From: Weissella minor
GTDB taxonomy: Bacteria; Bacillota; Bacilli; Lactobacillales; Lactobacillaceae
NCBI RefSeq assembly: GCF_001437425.1
Contig: NZ_JQCD01000018.1
Location: 712-64,711 of the forward strand
Length of the DNA: 64,000 nucleotides
Reading direction: 5' to 3'
Part shown: in pieces, positions 1 to 7,814 of the stretch
Numbering within the stretch: position 1 is the stretch's first letter
Layout: each line of letters begins with the position of its first letter
Position numbers and translations under genes: made by a program
Notes under the pieces: generated by a model
Told to the model about the DNA's origin: nothing
Databases searched by the model: none
The model's input: only the letters and a program-made list of their open reading frames with translations

Positions 1-1
1 C

Positions 2-44
2 AGCATGTGTAAATAAAGAAACCTTCGAGCTTCCCAACTCGAAG
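2..44 (+). repeat. 43-bp direct repeat with terminator, copy 1
   Basis: Positions 2-44 are identical to 234-276. The 3' part forms a hairpin (CTTCGAG at 23-29 with CTCGAAG at 38-44) followed by T7, so each copy is a rho-independent terminator for something transcribed from left of the window. The roughly 190 bp between the copies shows no convincing gene; its longest open frame starts at a weak codon and has an ordinary, family-less sequence. Confidence 0.85.
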
Positions 45-233
45 TTTTTTTGTGGTTAAAAGGGTGGGAGAAGAATTTAAGGTTGGGTTTGGTTCTATTT
101 AATGTTGTTTTATTCTTAGATGGGCATAATACAAGACATAGAGTTACCCAAGGCTCTATCGTAACAATAAAAGAAAAAACACATGCTTGTATTTATAACC
201 TACTCCTACTCCTAAAAATAATGAACACAAGTT

Positions 234-276
234 AGCATGTGTAAATAAAGAAACCTTCGAGCTTCCCAACTCGAAG
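234..276 (+). repeat. 43-bp direct repeat with terminator, copy 2
   Basis: Exact second copy of 2-44, with a slightly longer stem (AACCTTCGA/TCGAAGGTT) and a T6 run to about 284. It lies just before the promoter region of the flavoenzyme gene at 362; a TTGACA box is present at 296-301 but its -10 partner is weak. Confidence 0.85.
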
Positions 277-361
277 GTTTTTTGTATATAACATTTTGAC
301 ATTTAGGCATGAGAAAGCTACGCTTATCGTAACAATACTATCGAAAAGGAGAAAATAAATC

Positions 362-1708
362 ATGCGCTATGATTATGATGTAGTAGTAATTGGAGGCGGC
401 CCGGCAGGACAGCAAGTTGCCTACGCTTTGGCCGATAAAAAAAGAGTATTAATTGTTGAGAACGATTTATGGGGTGGAACTTGTCCGAATCGTGGCTGTG
501 ATCCCAAAAAGATGTTATATGGTGTGGTTGAGGCAAAACGTCAAACATCTCTATATCAGACTAAAGGATTGGCACGGACAGCAGAGCTGACTGTAGATTG
601 GCCTGCAATGATTGATTTTAAAGACAGTTACACATCAAAAATTCCAGGGGCGACAGAAGGTGGATTGCGACAAGCAAATATTCATCATAATCGAGGGACC
701 GCTAAATTATTGTCAAACCATGCGATTGATTTGGAAGGCGAAGAACTTTCGGCAGATAAAATAATTATTGCGACGGGAGCCAAGGCAGCGGTACCCAATA
801 TTCCAGGTGCTGAATTTATTGAAATTAGTGATGATTTTTTGAATGAAAAAGTTTTTCCTGAAAAAATCGCGATAATTGGTGCGGGATATGTTGCCATTGA
901 GCTGGCTAATATAGCAGTGACCGCGGGCGTGGAAGTTCATGTTTTTCAACGTGATCATGAAATATTAAAGGCTTTTCCCGCAGAATATACGAAGCAAGTG
1001 GCGGATAATCTAATTCAAAAGGGCGTTCATTTTCACTGGAATGCACATGTCACTCGTGTCGAGAAAACAGCTAATGAATTGGAAGTAAGTACAGATGACG
1101 AGACTGTAGCTGGATTTAAACATGTGTATGCTGCTACGGGGCGTCCAGCGAATGTTGCGGCATTGGATCTATCAGCAGCTGGGGTTGAAATGGCAGAGAC
1201 TGGTGGGGTTAAAGTCAATGAATACTTACAAACCACTGTTGAAAATATCTATGCAATTGGAGATGTAGCTGCTTCACCAGCACCTAAATTAACACCTGTA
1301 GCTGGCATTGAAGGGCGATATGTCGCGAAATTAATCAGTGGAGAGATTTCTGAACCGATTCATTATCCAACAATTGCGCAATTGGTTTTTGCAGGTCCTG
1401 AATTGGGACAAGTGGGCGTTAGTCTTGATGTTGCTAAAAAGAATCCAGCTGAATATGAAATTAAAGTTTATGACTTGTCTGGCTGGTATACCTATAATCG
1501 AATTCAAGATGTAAGCGCACAGACATCGGTTGTTGTGAATCATGATTCGGGAATGATTGTTGGTGCAACAGTCCTAGCAACCAATGCAGAAGAGCTTTTA
1601 AACTATTTTGCTGAAATGATTGCAAATGGGCACACATCAGAAGATTTAAACAAGTGGGTACCAGTGTATCCGAGCGTCGCTAGTGACTTACAATATTTAT
1701 ATGAATAG
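362..1708 (+). CDS. glutathione-reductase-like NAD(P)/FAD disulfide oxidoreductase
   Basis: A 448-residue class I pyridine nucleotide-disulfide oxidoreductase. Seen: N-terminal FAD motif IGGGPAG (residues 10-16), redox-active pair GGTCPNRGCDPKK (Cys41, Cys46), a second Rossmann motif IIGAGYVAIELA near residue 170 for NAD(P)H, and the second FAD motif YAIGDVAASPAPKLTPVA. The family passes electrons from NAD(P)H through FAD to a disulfide substrate; the substrate here cannot be read. Oddity: the C-terminal dimerisation domain has YPSVASD where glutathione reductase and lipoamide dehydrogenase carry the catalytic HPTxxE, so the proton-relay His and Glu are absent. The start is the ATG after AAAGGAGAA. 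It stands alone, with a terminator after it; no lipoyl-dehydrogenase complex genes are adjacent, arguing against Lpd. Confidence 0.85.
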   Translation: MRYDYDVVVIGGGPAGQQVAYALADKKRVLIVENDLWGGTCPNRGCDPKKMLYGVVEAKRQTSLYQTKGLARTAELTVDWPAMIDFKDSYTSKIPGATEGGLRQANIHHNRGTAKLLSNHAIDLEGEELSADKIIIATGAKAAVPNIPGAEFIEISDDFLNEKVFPEKIAIIGAGYVAIELANIAVTAGVEVHVFQRDHEILKAFPAEYTKQVADNLIQKGVHFHWNAHVTRVEKTANELEVSTDDETVAGFKHVYAATGRPANVAALDLSAAGVEMAETGGVKVNEYLQTTVENIYAIGDVAASPAPKLTPVAGIEGRYVAKLISGEISEPIHYPTIAQLVFAGPELGQVGVSLDVAKKNPAEYEIKVYDLSGWYTYNRIQDVSAQTSVVVNHDSGMIVGATVLATNAEELLNYFAEMIANGHTSEDLNKWVPVYPSVASDLQYLYE

Positions 1709-1715
1709 CAAATGC

Positions 1716-1743
1716 GAAAGATACGGTTTCCGTGTCTTTTTTG
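1716..1743 (+). terminator. rho-independent terminator after flavoenzyme gene
   Basis: Stem AAAGATACGG / CCGTGTCTTT (one G-U pair) around a TTT loop, followed by a T run. Confidence 0.8.
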
Positions 1744-1891
1744 TTTTGGAAGCGTTGTCATTTTCAAGTAACATTAATAATAAACTCTTAACGAAATGAA
1801 CAAAAAAACTGTGTAATATTTTTATTATATATGTAAAATAATTTTTACAAATAGAATAAATAGTAATTTTGTCTAAATATAATATTAATGT

Positions 1892-1920
1892 TTGCAATAT
1901 TTAAAATGGGAGCGTACAAT
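1892..1920 (+). promoter_or_regulatory. putative mntH promoter
   Basis: TTGCAA at 1892-1897 and TACAAT at 1915-1920 with exactly 17 bp between them. The predicted start point near 1927 lies just before the palindrome at 1938-1947. Confidence 0.55.
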
Positions 1921-1933
1921 GAGTTACGTTAAA

Positions 1934-1951
1934 GAATACCTTAAGGTGCAT
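1934..1951. promoter_or_regulatory. putative MntR operator upstream of mntH
   Basis: Perfect palindrome ACCTTAAGGT at 1938-1947. Its CCTTAAGG core matches the core of the known Bacillus MntR box (TTTGCCTTAAGGAAAC, from memory). It lies about 10-20 bp downstream of the predicted transcription start, where a manganese-responsive repressor would block mntH. The flanks match the Bacillus box poorly, so the regulator is inferred. Confidence 0.5.
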
Positions 1952-2001
1952 ATGCTTTAAGATACTCGAACACTCATACATATAATAGAAAGGTGGGTAA
2001 T

Positions 2002-3609
2002 ATGAGTGAAGAGGTAAAGGCTACTGAGGAGCCAAAGAAGAAGTTTGGATTGATTTCTTATGCCAATGGAAAGTCATTGGAGGAAATCAATGGTACAATT
2101 CCCGTTCCAAAAGCATCCGATGCTGGATTTTGGAAGACACTGTTACGTTATTCAGGACCGGGTGCATTAGTTTCCGTTGGGTATATGGATCCAGGTAATT
2201 GGTCAACATCAATTACCGGTGGTCAAAACTTCGGATATCTATTGATGTCTGTTATCTTACTATCAAGTTTAATTGCGATGCTTTTGCAATACATGGCAGC
2301 TAAACTGGGTATTGTGACACAGATGGACTTAGCGCAAGCAATTCGTGCGCGAACAAGTAAAGCATTGGGTGTTATTCTTTGGATTTTGACTGAGCTAGCC
2401 ATCATGGCAACGGATATTGCCGAAGTTATTGGTGCTGCGATTGCGTTATATCTATTATTTGGAATTCCATTAATTATTGCGGTTTTCATTACCGTATTAG
2501 ATGTTCTATTATTGCTCTTATTGACAAAAATTGGATTCCGTAAGATTGAAGCAATCGTTGTTGCCTTGATTTTGGTTATTTTATTCGTATTCGTTTATCA
2601 AGTTGCCTTGTCAAATCCTGATTGGGCCGCTGTGGTTCAAGGATTGGTACCTTCAGCTGAAGCTTTTTCAACTAAGGAAGTTAATGGAATGACTGCTTTG
2701 AGCGGTTCATTGGGAATTATTGGGGCTACAGTTATGCCTCACAACTTGTACTTGCATTCAGCGATTTCACAAACACGTCAAATTGATCATGATGATGAAG
2801 AATCTGTTGCACAAACAGTTCGCTTCAGCACATGGGATTCAAATATCTCATTGACTGCTGCATTCTTCGTTAATGCATTGTTGTTGATTATGGGTGTTGC
2901 AGTGTTTAAGAGTGGTGCTGTTCAAGATCCATCATTCTTTGGTTTGTACCATGCACTTTCAGATTCATCTACTTTGAGCAACCCAGTTTTGATTAGCGTT
3001 GCTAAGTCAGGTGCATTGTCAGTATTATTTGCGGTTGCTTTGTTGGCTTCAGGTCAAAATTCAACTATTACTGGAACTTTGACTGGACAAGTTATCATGG
3101 AAGGATTCGTGCACATGCGCATGCCACTATGGGCTCGTCGTTTGATTACACGTTTAATCTCAGTTATTCCAGTTATTCTTTGTGTGTTGATGACAGCTGG
3201 TCAGCCAGAAGTACAACAACACGAAGCGATTAATAACCTCATGAATAACTCACAAGTGTTCCTTGCTTTCGCTTTGCCATTCTCAATGATTCCATTGTTG
3301 ATGATGACTGATAGTAAGGTTGAAATGGGGGATCGTTTCAAGAACTCATGGATTATTAAGATTATGGGTTGGGTATCAGTTATTTCATTAACTGTTTTGA
3401 ACTTGATTAGTCTTCCTGGTAAGACTGGTGCTATTGCTGCATTCTTTGGCGACAACATTACAAGTGGACAATTGCTTGAAGCAAACATCATTGCCTACAT
3501 TGCAATTATTCTTGTTTTGGCATTACTTGCTTGGACAGTGATTGATTTGTATCGTGGAAACAAGCGTTACGCTGCTGAAATGGCTGCAAAACACAATGTT
3601 CAAGGATAA
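2002..3609 (+). CDS. mntH: Nramp-family Mn2+/H+ symporter
   Basis: A 535-residue, strongly hydrophobic Nramp transporter that imports divalent metal, mainly manganese, with protons. The family signature DPGN occurs in [15 protein letters not shown] near residue 65, and the second conserved metal-site motif MPHN occurs in [15 protein letters not shown]; about eleven membrane helices can be traced. The ATG at 2002 was chosen because AAAGGTGGG lies 5 bases before it; a GTG at 1993 falls inside that ribosome-binding site. Manganese import is central to lactic acid bacteria that use Mn against oxidative stress. Flanked by an MntR-like palindrome and a terminator, so monocistronic. Confidence 0.95.
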   Translation: MSEEVKATEEPKKKFGLISYANGKSLEEINGTIPVPKASDAGFWKTLLRYSGPGALVSVGYMDPGNWSTSITGGQNFGYLLMSVILLSSLIAMLLQYMAAKLGIVTQMDLAQAIRARTSKALGVILWILTELAIMATDIAEVIGAAIALYLLFGIPLIIAVFITVLDVLLLLLLTKIGFRKIEAIVVALILVILFVFVYQVALSNPDWAAVVQGLVPSAEAFSTKEVNGMTALSGSLGIIGATVMPHNLYLHSAISQTRQIDHDDEESVAQTVRFSTWDSNISLTAAFFVNALLLIMGVAVFKSGAVQDPSFFGLYHALSDSSTLSNPVLISVAKSGALSVLFAVALLASGQNSTITGTLTGQVIMEGFVHMRMPLWARRLITRLISVIPVILCVLMTAGQPEVQQHEAINNLMNNSQVFLAFALPFSMIPLLMMTDSKVEMGDRFKNSWIIKIMGWVSVISLTVLNLISLPGKTGAIAAFFGDNITSGQLLEANIIAYIAIILVLALLAWTVIDLYRGNKRYAAEMAAKHNVQG

Positions 3610-3622
3610 TTAATAGCAAATG

Positions 3623-3656
3623 AAAAAGCGTTCAGTTATGAACGCTTTTTTCTTTT
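3623..3656 (+). terminator. mntH terminator
   Basis: AAGCGTTCA / TGAACGCTT hairpin followed by a run of T. Confidence 0.9.
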
Positions 3657-3677
3657 GTTTTCCAAAAAATAATGAAT

Positions 3678-3717
3678 AAAAAAGAAGCTAGTTTTATAAA
3701 TAACTAGCTTCTTTTTT
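3678..3717. terminator. bidirectional terminator
   Basis: AAGAAGCTAGTT / AACTAGCTTCTT hairpin flanked by A6 and T6, so it can stop transcription from both sides. It directly follows the stop of the minus-strand surface-protein gene. Confidence 0.9.
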
Positions 3718-3722
3718 GACGA

Positions 3723-5669
3723 TTAATGACGCTTTTTAAGCGCACCACCAAGTCCAATTGTACCGATTAGGACACCAAGTCCAGTTAGGACAGCTTCTTG
3801 GCTTCCGGCTGTATTTGGAAGTTCTTGCTTACCTGAATTTTTAGCTGATTGCTTAATAACAGCTTTTGCTTCAGGCGTAGCAACTGTGAATTCAGAAGTT
3901 GCAGGTGCAGTAGAACCACCTAATACTTCTACAACTGTTTCAGTTGCAGAGTCAGATGAAAGTTGCTTGTCCGCGTGTGACTTTGTTTCTGGTGTTTCGA
4001 CATGTTGAGACTTAGCTTCGCTACTGTCTTGGCTTTGAGCTTGAGACTTAGCTTCACTGTTGTCTTGGCTTTGAGCTTCAGATTGAGCCTCGCTGTTGTC
4101 TTGGCTCTGGGCTTCAGATTGAGCTTCGCTGTTGTCTTGGCTTTGACTTTGTTCCTGAGATTGTGATCCCGTTTCAGATTCGCTAGGTGCTTGTGAATCG
4201 GGCGTCGTAGCAGTTGGGATGTCAGTTGTATCAATTAACAAATCGAAAGGTTGCGTATTGTTGTAGGGGCCAGCTTGGACAGTGACAGTTCCTGAAAGAA
4301 TTTCAGATAAAGCACTAGTTGGGAGACTGAATGTCCAAATTAATCCATCTTTTTGACCAACGATACCATTCAAGGTAAGTTTTGGTATCATATTAGCAGA
4401 TTCTTCTGATGTTGCTGTGATGGTAAGTTCAGTTTGATTACCATTGATTGAAACTTTCACGTCTGAAGAAAGGTGACGTCCCATTGAAGAAGATTCTTGT
4501 GACCCAGATTTCTTGTAACTTCCAGTAGTTGAGAAGTTACCGTCTGCTAGTTGACGATTTGACTTAGAATCAGTGGCTGATTTAGACTCGGCCGTTGATT
4601 GAGATTGCGCTTCTGATTGAGAATTAGCGTTAGACTGTGCAACAGATTGAGATTGCGCCGCAGACTTAGAAGCAGCATTAGATTGTGCAACAGATTGAGA
4701 TTGCGCCGCAGACTTAGAAGCAGCGTTAGATTGTGCAACAGATTGAGATTGAGCTGCAGACTTAGAAGCAGCATTAGACTGTGCAACAGATTGAGATTGC
4801 GCTGCAGACTTAGAAGCAGCATTAGATTGTGCGATTGATTGAGACTGAGCTGCAGATTGAGAAGCTGCATTTGATTCAGCAGCAGCCGTTACTTGGCTAA
4901 GATCCAATTGAAGTGCAAAAGGTTGTTCCTCATCGATAACCATAAATCCTAGGTCAGCATAAACCTTAACAAATCCGTTCATTTGTGCATTCAATTCAGA
5001 AGTTGGAATGGTGAATGAAAAGTCTGTCCCATTCTTAACACCAGTGTAGCCATTTAGTGTTATCTTTTGAAGCCAACCGGCTGTCATTGCATTTTTAGCG
5101 GGTAAAGTAATGATTGTTTGGTCATTATTAATTTTAATTGAGCCAGTATTGCCCATGTACTGTTGCATAGTTGATGTTTCAGTAGTGGCGCCGGCCTTCT
5201 TATAAGACTTTGATGTATCAGTTTTATAAGTTCCGTTTGGATATTTTTGTGTTGCTGCTGCAGTTGCAGATGCTGGCGCTGCTGATTGTGTATCAACTGA
5301 TTCAGTTGCCAATGCTGATTGACTCGCACTGGTTGATACAGCTTGTGAACTAACAGCTTGCGTAGAAGCAGCTGCACTAGTTGATTGCTCTGTTGTACTG
5401 TTTGAAGCAGCTTGTGATGTTGCAGGAGTAGCGTTTTGGTCAGCAGTTGTCTTTGCTGCGTCCAGAGTTACTTCGGCTTGATTTGTTTGAGTAGAACCTT
5501 GTTGCTCAATTGTTGGTGTGGCGTTGGCCTTTGTAGCCGTACCATCATCAGCGTGGGCATCAACGGTGTTTAAACCTAATGCTGCTGTAGAAAATAGAGT
5601 TCCAACGACAGCTGATACCCAAAATTTTCCTGATTTATATAATTTCACATGTTCTGTTTGTTCATTCAT
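3723..5669 (-). CDS. serine-rich cell-wall protein with two NEAT-like domains
   Basis: A 648-residue surface protein. Layout: KxYKxGKxW-type signal (KLYKSGKFW, residues 9-17) and hydrophobic core ending near VDAHA; a Ser/Ala/Thr-rich stretch to about 140; NEAT-like domain 1 (about 143-260); five 16-residue SAAQSQSVAQSN-type repeats (48-bp DNA period, about 4630-4869); NEAT-like domain 2 (about 375-485); 12-residue SEAQSQDN repeats (36-bp period, about 4015-4158); and a C-terminal sorting signal with QELPNTAGSQ, a hydrophobic stretch and KKRH. The motif is LPNTA rather than LPxTG. NEAT domains of Gram-positives often bind haem or haemoproteins, but the haem-ligating YxxxY of strand 8 is not evident here (QPF in its place), so adhesion is as plausible. 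KxYKxGKxW signals are associated with SecA2/SecY2 export of glycosylated Ser-rich proteins; those genes are not in the window. Ribosome-binding site AGGAGA precedes the ATG. Confidence 0.85.
   Translation of the reverse strand: MNEQTEHVKLYKSGKFWVSAVVGTLFSTAALGLNTVDAHADDGTATKANATPTIEQQGSTQTNQAEVTLDAAKTTADQNATPATSQAASNSTTEQSTSAAASTQAVSSQAVSTSASQSALATESVDTQSAAPASATAAATQKYPNGTYKTDTSKSYKKAGATTETSTMQQYMGNTGSIKINNDQTIITLPAKNAMTAGWLQKITLNGYTGVKNGTDFSFTIPTSELNAQMNGFVKVYADLGFMVIDEEQPFALQLDLSQVTAAAESNAASQSAAQSQSIAQSNAASKSAAQSQSVAQSNAASKSAAQSQSVAQSNAASKSAAQSQSVAQSNAASKSAAQSQSVAQSNANSQSEAQSQSTAESKSATDSKSNRQLADGNFSTTGSYKKSGSQESSSMGRHLSSDVKVSINGNQTELTITATSEESANMIPKLTLNGIVGQKDGLIWTFSLPTSALSEILSGTVTVQAGPYNNTQPFDLLIDTTDIPTATTPDSQAPSESETGSQSQEQSQSQDNSEAQSEAQSQDNSEAQSEAQSQDNSEAKSQAQSQDSSEAKSQHVETPETKSHADKQLSSDSATETVVEVLGGSTAPATSEFTVATPEAKAVIKQSAKNSGKQELPNTAGSQEAVLTGLGVLIGTIGLGGALKKRH
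4015..4158. repeat. 36-bp tandem repeats in surface-protein gene
   Basis: Four imperfect 36-bp units starting at 4015, 4051, 4087 and 4123, each built around GTCTTGGCT. They encode the 12-residue SEAQSQDN-type wall-spanning repeats; copy number may vary between strains. Confidence 0.85.
4630..4869. repeat. 48-bp tandem repeats in surface-protein gene
   Basis: Five imperfect 48-bp units; TTAGA(C/T)TGTGC recurs at 4630, 4678, 4726, 4774 and 4822. They encode the 16-residue Ala/Ser/Gln repeat that separates the two NEAT-like domains. Confidence 0.9.
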
Positions 5670-5880
5670 AACAATCTCCTAAATACTAAACCTTTGCAAT
5701 AATGATATGTGTATATTTTAACATAATATTGACATTAATGGCCGAAATGTCAGTTATATTTAATAAGTTCGTAAATAAAGCTTTTTGAACAGATTTTGTT
5801 GTTTTAATGTTATGATTACCTTGGTTGATTTAATTATATTTATAGAAATTGTTTGCGTTTTAAAGATAGGAGAAACTTTG

Positions 5881-6819
5881 ATGGAAAAAGTTTATTTTAG
5901 TCATGATGGTGGCGTTGATGATTTAACATCATTATTGATGTTGTTGCGTTTAGAGCAAAAAGGGGAGTTGGAATTAGTCGGGGTTGGTGTTGTACCAGCA
6001 GACTGTTATATTGAACCGGCGGTGAGCGCTTCACAAAAAATGATTCAACGTTTTTCAAAGCACCATAACTTGTTGCTTAGCCAGTCGGATGCCAAAACAA
6101 ATGATCCGTTTCCTAAAGAATGGCGCATGCAAACCTTTATCGTTGATGCTTTGCCGATTTTAAATGAGAATCAAGGGGGTCTTCCAGAACTATCAAAAAA
6201 TTCGGCGGCGGTTGATTTGCGTCATTTACTTGAGACAACACATGAACCAATTACTTTAATTTTTACCGGGCCGGTTAGTGATTTGGGACGAGTGTTGTCT
6301 GAAAAGCCAAGTCTGATTGAAAAAATTAAACGATTAGTTGTGATGGGTGGAACCTTTGAAGCTGGTAATATTGCGGAACCGGAACAAGATGGGACGGCAG
6401 AATGGAATGTCTTTTGGGATCCAACAGCTTTTGACATTGTTGTAAAGAGTGGCATCCAGATTGAAATGGTTGGCTTAGAAAGTACACGTCAAGTTCCGTT
6501 AACGCCAGAAATTCGTCTGCGCTGGGCAAGTAAACGACAACATGAGTTAATTGATTTTGTTGGTCAAATGTATGCTACTGTACCAGCATTGACCCACTTT
6601 GAAACAAATTCAACCTATTATTTGTGGGATGTGTTAACAACCTTATATGCACATAACCCAAGCTTAGGCAAGCAAACAACTAAAAATGTGGTCGTTCACA
6701 CAAGTGGGCCTAGTCGTGGTCGCACAGAAGAAAAGGTGAATGGAAATCCTTTACAATTCATCTACGACGTTGATCATGATGCTTTTTTTGATTATTTTGA
6801 TTCTCTATTAATTGACTAG
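5881..6819 (+). CDS. inosine-uridine nucleoside hydrolase family protein
   Basis: 312 residues. The N-terminal HDGGVDD (residues 7-13) corresponds to the Asp-rich calcium-binding DxDxGxDD signature of nucleoside N-ribohydrolases; further family features are IFTGPVSDLGRVL, VVMGGTF near residue 155, NVFWDPTAFDIV and a C-terminal acidic motif. The family cleaves ribonucleosides to base and ribose in purine or pyrimidine salvage; the exact substrate is not readable. The first Asp of the usual motif is a His-Asp variant (HDGG rather than DTDPG), so activity should not be assumed. The ATG at 5881 follows ATAGGAGAAAC; upstream in-frame TTG and ATG codons lack a ribosome-binding site. An inverted repeat TGACATT-N9-AATGTCA at 5730-5752 lies between this gene and the divergent surface-protein gene. 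Confidence 0.8.
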   Translation: MEKVYFSHDGGVDDLTSLLMLLRLEQKGELELVGVGVVPADCYIEPAVSASQKMIQRFSKHHNLLLSQSDAKTNDPFPKEWRMQTFIVDALPILNENQGGLPELSKNSAAVDLRHLLETTHEPITLIFTGPVSDLGRVLSEKPSLIEKIKRLVVMGGTFEAGNIAEPEQDGTAEWNVFWDPTAFDIVVKSGIQIEMVGLESTRQVPLTPEIRLRWASKRQHELIDFVGQMYATVPALTHFETNSTYYLWDVLTTLYAHNPSLGKQTTKNVVVHTSGPSRGRTEEKVNGNPLQFIYDVDHDAFFDYFDSLLID

Positions 6820-6894
6820 CTATTTTATGCTCGTTTTAAACTACCATCAGGTATCATATATATACAAAAATCTTTCAAGATGATGGGGGAGCAT

Positions 6895-7632
6895 ATGGGT
6901 AAAGATAAATATCAATTAGCGAATCGGACAGTTGATGCGCTAATTAAGTTACCAATTGTACATGTTGACCGAAAAAGTTTTTTGAAGTCGCAATTTAAAG
7001 GGTCTAAGGAATTATCAGGTATTTTAAAAGATGGACCACAAGCATATTATTCAGCTGATGAATTGCGTGAGATGGCTGATAAATTAATCAAAGAGAATGT
7101 GAGTAAGGCAACAACGGGATCTATTGCGGCCGGGTTGCCCAGCAATCCGCTGTTTATGATGGGAACTGGGACTTTTGATGTCATGCAGTATTTCTCACTT
7201 GCTTTAAGAATGGCGCAACAAATGGCATATTTGTTCGGAGAGGATGAATTATTCACTGAAGGCACACATTTAAATGAAGCCGAACGTATGCGCCTGTTTG
7301 GTTTACTTGGCGCGATGCTAGGTGTATCGGGAGCAGCGTCACTCATTTATGTGGGGTCGCAAAAGATGGCTGGTCCCATTGGGACTAAAATTGCCGGAAA
7401 AGCGGCAGTTGAAACCTTACGCCATCCGATGTTAAAGAAAATTGGGATTATGGTTGGACATCGCATCAGCCATCAAACATTAGGGCAGACCATTACTAAG
7501 TCAGTGCCGCTTGTTGGTGGCGTGACGTCAGGTGTTATTACTTATACAACTTTTAAACCAATGGGGGCCAGATTAGCTGATTTACTAGCTGATAATTTAC
7601 GATTACAACAGGCCAATCTATCTACAAATTAA
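6895..7632 (+). CDS. EcsC-like protein of unknown function
   Basis: 245 residues, tentatively assigned to the EcsC-like family from the overall pattern: a Gly/Ala-rich central segment (SIAAGLPSNPLFMMGTG), an amphipathic helical middle, and a C-terminal SVPLVGGVTSGVITYTTF resembling the family's closing motif. The family has no firm biochemical role. The ATG at 6895 was chosen because GGGGGAG lies 3-9 bases upstream; the ATG codons at 6880 and 6883 overlap that site. It follows the nucleoside hydrolase by 75 bp and is closed by its own terminator. Confidence 0.55.
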   Translation: MGKDKYQLANRTVDALIKLPIVHVDRKSFLKSQFKGSKELSGILKDGPQAYYSADELREMADKLIKENVSKATTGSIAAGLPSNPLFMMGTGTFDVMQYFSLALRMAQQMAYLFGEDELFTEGTHLNEAERMRLFGLLGAMLGVSGAASLIYVGSQKMAGPIGTKIAGKAAVETLRHPMLKKIGIMVGHRISHQTLGQTITKSVPLVGGVTSGVITYTTFKPMGARLADLLADNLRLQQANLSTN

Positions 7633-7638
7633 ACGTTT

Positions 7639-7668
7639 AAGCATTCTACTAGTGGAATGCTTTTTTTT
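7639..7668 (+). terminator. terminator after EcsC-like gene
   Basis: AAGCATTC / GAATGCTT hairpin followed by T8. Confidence 0.9.
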
Positions 7669-7703
7669 ATTGCAAAAAGTTGTCTGGTGCGAATGTGTTG
7701 CTG

Positions 7704-7718
7704 TGGTAAGCGTTTTCA
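7704..7718 (+). promoter_or_regulatory. putative cre site 1 of trehalose operon
   Basis: TGGTAAGCGTTTTCA matches the catabolite-responsive element consensus WTGNAARCGNWWWCA at all but one position. It sits upstream of the promoter; CcpA binding here is inferred. Confidence 0.5.
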
Positions 7719-7721
7719 ACG

Positions 7722-7737
7722 ACATGACTAGTCATGT
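7722..7737. promoter_or_regulatory. 16-bp palindrome, putative TreR operator
   Basis: ACATGACTAGTCATGT is a perfect palindrome. It covers the -35 position of a promoter whose -10 is TATAAT at 7752-7757, and it lies directly before the treR start: the geometry expected for an autoregulated GntR-family operator. Confidence 0.6.
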
Positions 7738-7751
7738 TGCGAGAGTGGTTG

Positions 7752-7777
7752 TATAATCTTGTTGTAACCGCTTTCAT
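7752..7777 (+). promoter_or_regulatory. trehalose-operon -10 box and putative cre site 2
   Basis: TATAAT at 7752-7757 is the probable -10 box. TTGTAACCGCTTTCAT at 7762-7777 fits the cre consensus with one mismatch and overlaps the predicted start of transcription, so CcpA could act as a roadblock. Confidence 0.5.
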
Positions 7778-7814
7778 AAATTGGTACATTATTAATGTAA
7801 GGAAAGGGAGCGTG

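Noticed and set aside
50-235. 61-codon open frame between the two terminator repeats
   Set aside because: Weak start codon without ribosome-binding site, sits between terminators, and shows no domain or composition of a real protein.
1744-1990. yybP-ykoY type manganese riboswitch before mntH
   Set aside because: The conserved GGGGAGUA and paired-stem elements are not visible; the palindrome and promoter geometry fit a protein operator better.
4547-4870. Long repetitive frames on both strands opposite or beside the surface-protein gene
   Set aside because: They are out-of-frame shadows of the 48-bp repeats; the main frame has signal peptide, domains and anchor.
3960-4870. Possible CRISPR-like arrays because of regular repeats
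   Set aside because: The repeats are contiguous, have no unique spacers and encode in-frame Ser/Ala/Gln repeats.
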